Assembly: GCF_036850765.1 (NCBI RefSeq)
Contig: NC_089494.1
Span: 53,523,809 to 53,587,808, forward strand
Reading direction: 5' to 3'
DNA: 64,000 nt
Source: Saccopteryx bilineata
Taxonomy: Eukaryota; Chordata; Mammalia; Chiroptera; Emballonuridae
The notes under the pieces are model-generated. The model saw only the letters and a program-made list of their open reading frames with translations, made no database searches and was not told the origin of the DNA. Shown here piece by piece: positions 57,649 through 64,000 of the stretch. The position numbers and the translations under genes are program-made. The stretch's first letter is position 1; every line of letters starts with the position of its first letter.

Positions 57649-58711
57649 CTTAGCAGCCCACCTGCTTTTCCTCATCTCTCTTGGTATTGGTGCTCAGTCC
57701 TGACTTCGTTCACTCTTAATTTATCCCCACGCAGAAAACATAACACTGTTTCTTCCCTAGATGCATTTAAACTAAGACTATTTCCTCCATGGTGTCAATA
57801 AGTTCTTATTCCCAACTCTTAAGACAAATTATATAGATGCCAAATACTGATTAGGATCTGAAGCTCTGATTGAACTGTCACTTTTAATATTTGATTATCA
57901 CTTTATTCTAGTTATTTGCAGCATAAGCTGTATCAGTATACCAATAATACAACTAAAGCAACCTAGATAGACCTACCTGCATGAGGAAATACTGCTATTC
58001 TTAACAAAGGTCATATTTTTTCCATGAAGAAAAGAGAATATAGTGTAACTCACAACTAGTATTTCTGTTGAGAAAAATACACAAACCAATTTAGAGCTAA
58101 ATATTTTTCAAACCGTACTTGCTGTTGCTACTAAATATGGAAAATTAACTGGAATATTTTTCTGAAGGATAATTTGGGATTCTGTCTCTCAAACTCACCC
58201 AGGCTATAGTGCCTTGAATAATCAGTTATCCTTCCTGACCATATGTTCCTCATTTCTAAACTGGAGTGAGAAATATATATTATTGCAAATATAGTCCATT
58301 AAGTTAGATCAATTAAATATATCTATATAAGAAATGATATTTTTATTAATTATGAATTCTGTGTATTAGAAAAATTCAACAACCATATCAAATTTGTTAT
58401 TTCTTTGGAAATTTATATTAACATAAAAGTAATTATTTAAAAGAGGGTAGAGTTAAATTCTGTTTAAAGAAAGTTATTAGGTAGCTAGGATAAGTGACAT
58501 ATCAATATGGCAGAAATGGTGAATGTGATATGCAAATGATTGTAGTGTGAAAGATGGTAGAACTAGAGGTCAAGATTTGGGATGCACTTTGTCAGGGGAT
58601 CTAGCCACTTGATAGTCTTGAAACCTTGGGCAGATGACTCAACCAACATCTCAGTTTCAGCAGTTGTTAAACCCTGCCTCACAGGTTTGCTGTGAGGATT
58701 CAGAGAATTAA
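57649..58711 (+). other. Intergenic DNA, no recognised element
   Basis: No gene or repeat recognised. Confidence 0.45.
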
Positions 58712-58727
58712 AACCAATAAAACTTTT

Positions 58728-59071
58728 ATTTATTTATTTACTTACTTATTTTGTGACAGAGACAGAGAGAAAGACAGAGAAAGGGACAGATAGGGACAGA
58801 TAGACAGGAAGGGAGAGAGATGAGAAGCATGAATTGTTTGTTGCAGCACCTTAGTTGTTCATTGATTGCTTTTTCATACGTGCCTTGACCAGGGTGGGGG
58901 GCTAAGCAGACCAAGTGACCCTTTGCTCAAGCCAGCGACCTTGGGCTCAAGCTAGTGAGCCTTGCTCAAACCAGATGAGCCTGTGCTCAAGCTGGAGATC
59001 TTGGGGTTTCAAACCTAAGTCCTCCATGTTCCAGTCTGATGCTCTATCCACTGCACCACTGCCTGGTCAGG
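58728..59071 (-). mobile_element. tRNA-derived SINE (type 2)
   Basis: Reversed copy ending GCACCACTGCCTGGTCAGG. The flanks CAATAAAACTTTTA and CAATAAGTAAAGCTTTTA are an imperfect TSD. Confidence 0.88.
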
Positions 59072-60171
59072 CAATAAGTAAAGCTTTTAAAACAATGCTA
59101 ACCTCCACCTAACAGTTGTTCACATAGTGTTATTATTTTTATATTTTAAATTATATAATAATTTTCCTTAATAGAGAAATTTTCAAATACTTCAGTAAGG
59201 CCATAACTAGACTACTGGAGTCTTTAATATCCACTTGATAGTGCCCTTTAGATTATTCCCTGCAAGTATTCATATTATCTATGAAACAAACATCCTATGA
59301 TTCTAATATAATAACAGACAGCTCACATTGTAGAGTAAGAGCTTGGGTTATGTAAATTTACAGGATTTCTCTATGTTTTGGTAGGTCTGTTCTTCCTATG
59401 ACCATTATCTCCTTTCCTCCCACCCCCCACCCCCCGGCTGAATTTAAAATCTATTTATAAAGCAGTTTTTTCATCATTTTACTACTTACTTTCTTTCAGG
59501 TGTTAATATTTGAAACTGGTTTAGATAAACAGATAAAAGCTCTTTGAGATTAACAGAATTATTTGAGAGCTCTTATTTTCACTACCTTTTTTTCTGGCTG
59601 TCAAACAAACTTCTATACTTTGCTTTGAATACTGTATACATATTGCATTCATTCCTAAGGAGTAGCTTCCTGTGTATGTGAGTTTGCAAATATCATCAGT
59701 AAAATAAAATTCCATGCTCACATTATTGCTTTTGTTGAAATAGCAGTAAATTAAAATCTAATAGTTTTGGCTTCAGGTTATTTAATTTTGATCTGCATTG
59801 GAGGAAATCACTTAATTATTCTGATCCTGTTTCTTTCCTGTGAAGTTAAGCTTGATCATAATTTTTAACCCATTAGTTATACAGATTTATTATATAGGTA
59901 TACTTGGAGAGTGATTTTTTACTAACTTTTAACTGAAATTTAGACATTCATTTATTTGTAGGCAACAATAGACAGAGTAACATTTGTGGTATTTGTCACC
60001 AATAGAAATCATAGACATTTTTATAACCTGTTAAATTCATGAAGATACTTGGAAGTATTATTGGATATTATAACTTTAAAATTATATAGATGATAGACCT
60101 ACATGTGATTTAATGCATTAATAAAGCACAAATATTAGTGTATCACATCACTAGTATATCTTAAATATGTT
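59072..60171 (+). other. Intergenic DNA, no recognised element
   Basis: AT-rich, with a short C-run near 59420. Nothing recognised. Confidence 0.45.
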
Positions 60172-60206
60172 GATAATTTTATTTATTTATTCATTTGTTT
60201 TTGTAG

Positions 60207-60616
60207 TTTTCTTTTTTTCTTTTTTTCTTTTTTTGTATTTTTCCGAAGCTGGAAACGGGGAGAGACAGTCAGACAGACTCCCGCACGCACCCGACTGGGA
60301 TCCACCCGGCATGCCCACCAGGGGCGACGCTCTGCCCACCAGGGGCAATGCTCTGCCCCTCTGGGGCGTCGCTCTGTTGCGACCAGAGCCACTCTAGCGC
60401 CTGGGGCAGAGGCCAAGGAGCCATCCCCAGCGCCCGGGCCATCTTTGCTCCAATGGAGCCTCGCTGCGGGAGGGGAAGAGAGAGACAGAGAGGAAGGAGA
60501 GGGGGAGGGGTGGAGAAGCAGATGGGCGCTTCTCCTGTGTGCCCTGGCCGGGAATCGAACCCGGGACCCCTTGCACGCCAGGCCGACACTCTACCACTGA
60601 GCCAACCGGCCAGGGC
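60207..60616 (-). mobile_element. tRNA-derived SINE (type 1), younger of a pair
   Basis: Reversed near-consensus copy inserted in the T-rich tail of the next SINE. Its flanks TGTTTTTGTA (near 60197 and 60618) look like the TSD. Confidence 0.9.
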
Positions 60617-60981
60617 CTGTTTTTGTATTTTTCTGAAGTGAGAAGTGGGGAGGCAGAGAGACAGACTCCCGCATGTGCCCAACCGGGATCTGCCCAGTAT
60701 ACCTACTAGGGGGCAATGCTCTGCCCATCTGGGATGTTGCTCAGTTGCAACCGGAACCATTCTAGCACCTGAGATGGAGGCTATGGAGCCATCCTCAGTG
60801 CCTGGGCCAACTTTGCTCCAATGGAGCCGTGGCTGTGGGAGGGGAAGAGATAGAGAGGAAGTGGGGGGGAAGGGTGAAGAAGCAGATGGGTGCTTCTCCT
60901 GTGTGCCCTGGCTGGGAATTGAACCGGGGACATCCACACGCTGGACCAACACTCTACCACTGAGCTGACCGGCCAGTGCCA
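60617..60981 (-). mobile_element. tRNA-derived SINE (type 1), older of a pair
   Basis: More diverged reversed copy. The short flank GATAATT at 60172-60178 and 60982-60988 encloses both SINEs, so this one arrived first. Confidence 0.88.
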
Positions 60982-60988
60982 GATAATT

Positions 60989-62081
60989 ACATTTAAATAA
61001 GTGGAATCCTTTGTAATCCTATGTATTTTATTTTATTTATTTATAAATTTTCTTTTGAGAAGGCCATAGTTTCACCAAACTAAAAGAGGGGCTCATGATT
61101 CAAAAACATTGTGAATCTTAGAATGAATGCTTCTCAAATTCTTTGACAGAGATCATGTTTGAGTCAAGATGATCTTTAATGGATTGAGCAGTGAAAATCC
61201 TCTTCTCTGGCAGAATGATATGACTCTCCTTTTTAATGAAAGACTAAGGGTTACTTCCAAGTAGTATTTTCCAAGGTAATTGTAAACAATTCTACAACTA
61301 AAGAGTTATCAAGGAAAAGTAATGTGATTTGAATTAGCTGAGGACTCTAGTATTTACTTAAGCAATCTGGCTGCCATGCATGGCTTGGCAATGTTGTGTA
61401 TGTGTTCCTGAAAACACTTGGAATGCTACAATTTTTTAAGGGAAAAACTTTGCTCTCAGTGTTGTAAAATTCTTGTTCTGAGTTAGTCATAGTTTTTGAT
61501 TGCTGCTTTTCTAATTACATGTTTAAAATTACTCTTGGATGTAATAATCTGTATATCACTTTATTAATTTTTTTTGCAATTACGATATTGTTACTATTTG
61601 ATTTTTGTTTACTCTCTTGTTACTGGTGAGTTTTTTATTCACTAGCTATAAGAGCATTTGGCGGTAGATGGACCTCAGTGTCCTTCTCCCCTTGTAAAAG
61701 TTTCTCTGAAAATTTTTGAGAACCAGAGAATTAATTACTTATGTTCCTCTCTTTTGAATTCAGTGTAATTTTTTTCACTCTGTTCTATCCTTTCTAGTCT
61801 ATTTCATTCTTTTTCTGATCTAGTCAGGAGTAAAAGAATATTAAAGCAGAAGTTTAAGCCAAGACTTTAATATAATGAATATTAGAAACAACTTGACTTG
61901 AGAAACAAGAATTTCAAAGTAGTTTCAGAAGCCATTATAGGTTTATTATAGCCCTCACCCAACTCAAACAAATAAACTGGCCGGGATTGCTGACAGCTGA
62001 AAAAGATTTGTGAGGCAGGTTTCTTTACAGAGCTCTCTACTGTTGGGAAAGACAGAAATGCTTCTCACTTCATCTCTCTGT
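60989..62081 (+). other. Intergenic DNA, no recognised element
   Basis: AT-rich. No gene or repeat recognised. Confidence 0.45.
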
Positions 62082-62420
62082 TTTTTTTTTAATTATTTTT
62101 TTATTTTTTAGTTACAGCTGACATACAGTATTATATTAGTTTCAGATCAACAACCCAGAGATTAGATATTATATAACTTGCTAAGTGATCATCGTAATAA
62201 GTCTGGTGCCCATCTGACACCATACATAGTCATCAGAATATTATTGACTATATTCTCTATGCTGTCCTTTAGATCTCTATGACTGGAGTGTACTTCTTAA
62301 TCTTTCCACCTTTTCACCCATCCCCAAACCACTCCCATCTGGCCACTGACAAAATGTTCTCTGTATCTATAAGTCTGTTTCTGTTCTGCTTGTTCATTTA
62401 TTTTGTTTTTTAGATTCAAT
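62082..62420 (-). mobile_element. LINE-1 3' end fragment
   Basis: Reversed L1 tail (TTAGTTACAGCTGACATACA, AATATTATTGACTATATTC). A CT-rich run follows at 62470-62545. Confidence 0.65.
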
Positions 62421-62578
62421 TGTTGCTAGAGATGTATTTATTACCATTTTATTGTTCATATATTTGATCTCCTTTTCTTTTTCTCCTCCTCCTCCTCCCT
62501 CTCATTCTCCTCTTCCCTCTCCTCCTCTTCCTTCTTCTTCAAGAAGACCCTTTAACATTTTATATAATACTGGTTTGG

Positions 62579-62909
62579 CCTGGGTGGCGCAGTGGATAGA
62601 GTGTCGGACTGGGATGCAGAGGACCCAGGTTCGAGACCCCGAGGTCTCCAGCTTGAGCGTGGCCTCATCTGGTTTGAGCAAAAGCTCACCAGCTTGGACC
62701 CAAGGTCGCTGGCTGGAACAAGGGGTTACTCGGTCTGCTGAAAGTCCACGGTCAAGGCACATATGAGAAAGCAATCAATGAACAACTAAGGTGTCGCAAT
62801 GAAAAACTAATGATTGATGCCTCTCATCTCTCTCTGTTCATGTCTGTCTGTCCCTATCTATCCCTCTCTCTGACTCTCTCTCTGTCTCTGTAAAAACAAA
62901 AACAAAACA
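62579..62909 (+). mobile_element. tRNA-derived SINE (type 2), young copy
   Basis: Head CCTGGGTGGCGCAGTGGATA, tail (CTCTGT)n then A-rich. Exact 13-bp TSD AATACTGGTTTGG at 62566-62578 and 62910-62922. Confidence 0.94.
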
Positions 62910-62922
62910 AATACTGGTTTGG

Positions 62923-63803
62923 TGGTGATAAACTCTTTCAGCTTTTTTATCTCAACTCTTTCAGCTTTACTAGACCCTTTGGGTAGCTTGTAGTTATGGA
63001 AATTTTGAGAATGAAGTCTAGTTCTTACAAGAGAAATATATAGGGTTATATGGTGGCAGGAGAGCCAAAGTAGACTTCAGCCTTTCCTCATGTAATCAAT
63101 GGAAACACTTGCTTCACAAGTGTTTCATGTGAGCCAAATATGTCCCACCCATATTTGGAAGGGTGATAGTACCTCAGAAGACAGAAGCTGAAAAGGTGCC
63201 AACAGATTTCCAGAAGCTATTGACATTGTAAAGGAAGCAGACTCTCATGTGCCCATATCAAGGTGATGAGAAGTCTCTAGCAACTGAGCTTGGCAAGAAG
63301 TTCCTGAAGAGCCCCTAAATGTGCTCACAGAAGAATCAGCTCTAGACACCTGCAATGGGACTAGTCAAGGAGAAACTTTGCCGCTCCTTTTGGCCCTCTT
63401 CTCAACTTTCTCCAGCTAAGGAGACCAAGGTAGTCATTAGGGGGAAGGTGAACAACAATGAAAGAAACGTCAAACATATCCCATCCCCCACATCATTTTT
63501 GGGTTCTGCAACAAACCTAATGTTGAAAAGAAATCTTTTCTTTGTTTTAAGGTTGGTGTGTATTATAAGTGATTAGACCTTCTAATGTCTGAGTTAAGAC
63601 TTTGGAAACTTAATGTGATCACATGATTTTTTATTATCTAGAAGTGATAAAAAATTATAATACTACCTGAAATATACGTTTTCCTCATTGAATGTATTTT
63701 TAAAAATAAAGTGAGAGACAAAATAAGTTATCTCAAAGTTAATTGGTGCAAAGTTTAACTGTTAATATATTTTCAGTCAAATTCAAAAAGAAAGCATTTT
63801 AGG
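62923..63803 (+). other. Intergenic DNA, no recognised element
   Basis: The first 60 bp may be old L1. An open frame of 73 codons at 63355-63576 has no motif. Confidence 0.4.
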
Positions 63804-64000
63804 TCCTGGCCGGTGGGCTCAGCGGTAGAGCGTCGGCCTGGCGTGCGGGGGACCAGGGTTCGATTCCCAGCCAGGGCACATAGGAGAAGTGCCCATTTGC
63901 TTCTCTACTCCCACCCCGTCCTTCCTCTCTGTCTCTCTCTTCCCCTCCCACAGCCAAGGCTCCATTGGAGCAGGGATGGCCCGGGCGCTGGGGATGGTTC
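63804..64000 (+). mobile_element. tRNA-derived SINE (type 1), cut by window end
   Basis: Head GTCCTGGCCGGTGGGCTCAG and the first half of the body. Continues past the window. Confidence 0.92.

Overview
The window is AT-rich mammalian genomic DNA, almost certainly from a bat. Protein-coding DNA is sparse, introns are long, and tRNA-derived SINEs occur in at least four types, most with clear target-site duplications (TSDs). LINE-1 copies, hAT and mariner DNA elements and a class I endogenous retrovirus are also present. The dominant SINE is about 350-400 bp, begins with a tRNA-like head reading roughly GGCCCTGGCCGGTTGGCTCAG and ends in an A-tail. From memory it is a bat type; I lean towards an emballonurid-like lineage rather than Myotis, but no search was possible.

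The only gene I can support is the 3' half of PDE1A (calcium/calmodulin-dependent cyclic nucleotide phosphodiesterase 1A), on the + strand. Seven exons are visible: 7067-7192, 14663-14764, 14872-14992, 27077-27158, 29633-29750, 30788-30975 and the terminal exon from 49170, with its stop at 49205-49207. All splice sites are AG/GT, the phases join without a break, and the reading frame is open throughout. The exons encode the second half of the catalytic domain, including the metal-binding Asp of the AADISHP motif and the substrate-binding Gln of QSQIGF, followed by the C-terminal tail. Upstream exons (calmodulin-binding region and the HD metal motif) lie before the window.

Layout: 1-7066 is intron with a hAT end, three LTR-like repeats and an old L1. 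7193-14662 is intron with a hairpin MITE, a hAT element carrying three SINEs, and a mariner relic with a transposase N-terminus. 14993-27076 and 27159-30787 are SINE-rich introns. 30976-49169 is an 18 kb last intron holding an internally deleted ERV1 provirus on the - strand, a twin-primed L1 and many SINEs. 49208 onward is the PDE1A 3' UTR, itself interrupted by a SINE. From about 50.7 kb to the end I see no gene; the DNA holds a second copy of the hAT element, a TSD-flanked internally deleted L1 with its 5' UTR monomers, and more SINEs.

I found no undescribed multi-gene system. The most interesting points are the lineage-specific end of PDE1A (altered stop, SINE-bearing 3' UTR, no nearby canonical poly(A) hexamer), a perfect 23-bp-stem hairpin in a sense intron, a mariner relic with an intact DNA-binding ORF between 109-nt inverted repeats, an L1 whose 5' UTR is fused directly to its endonuclease region, and a SINE pair that records two insertions at one target.
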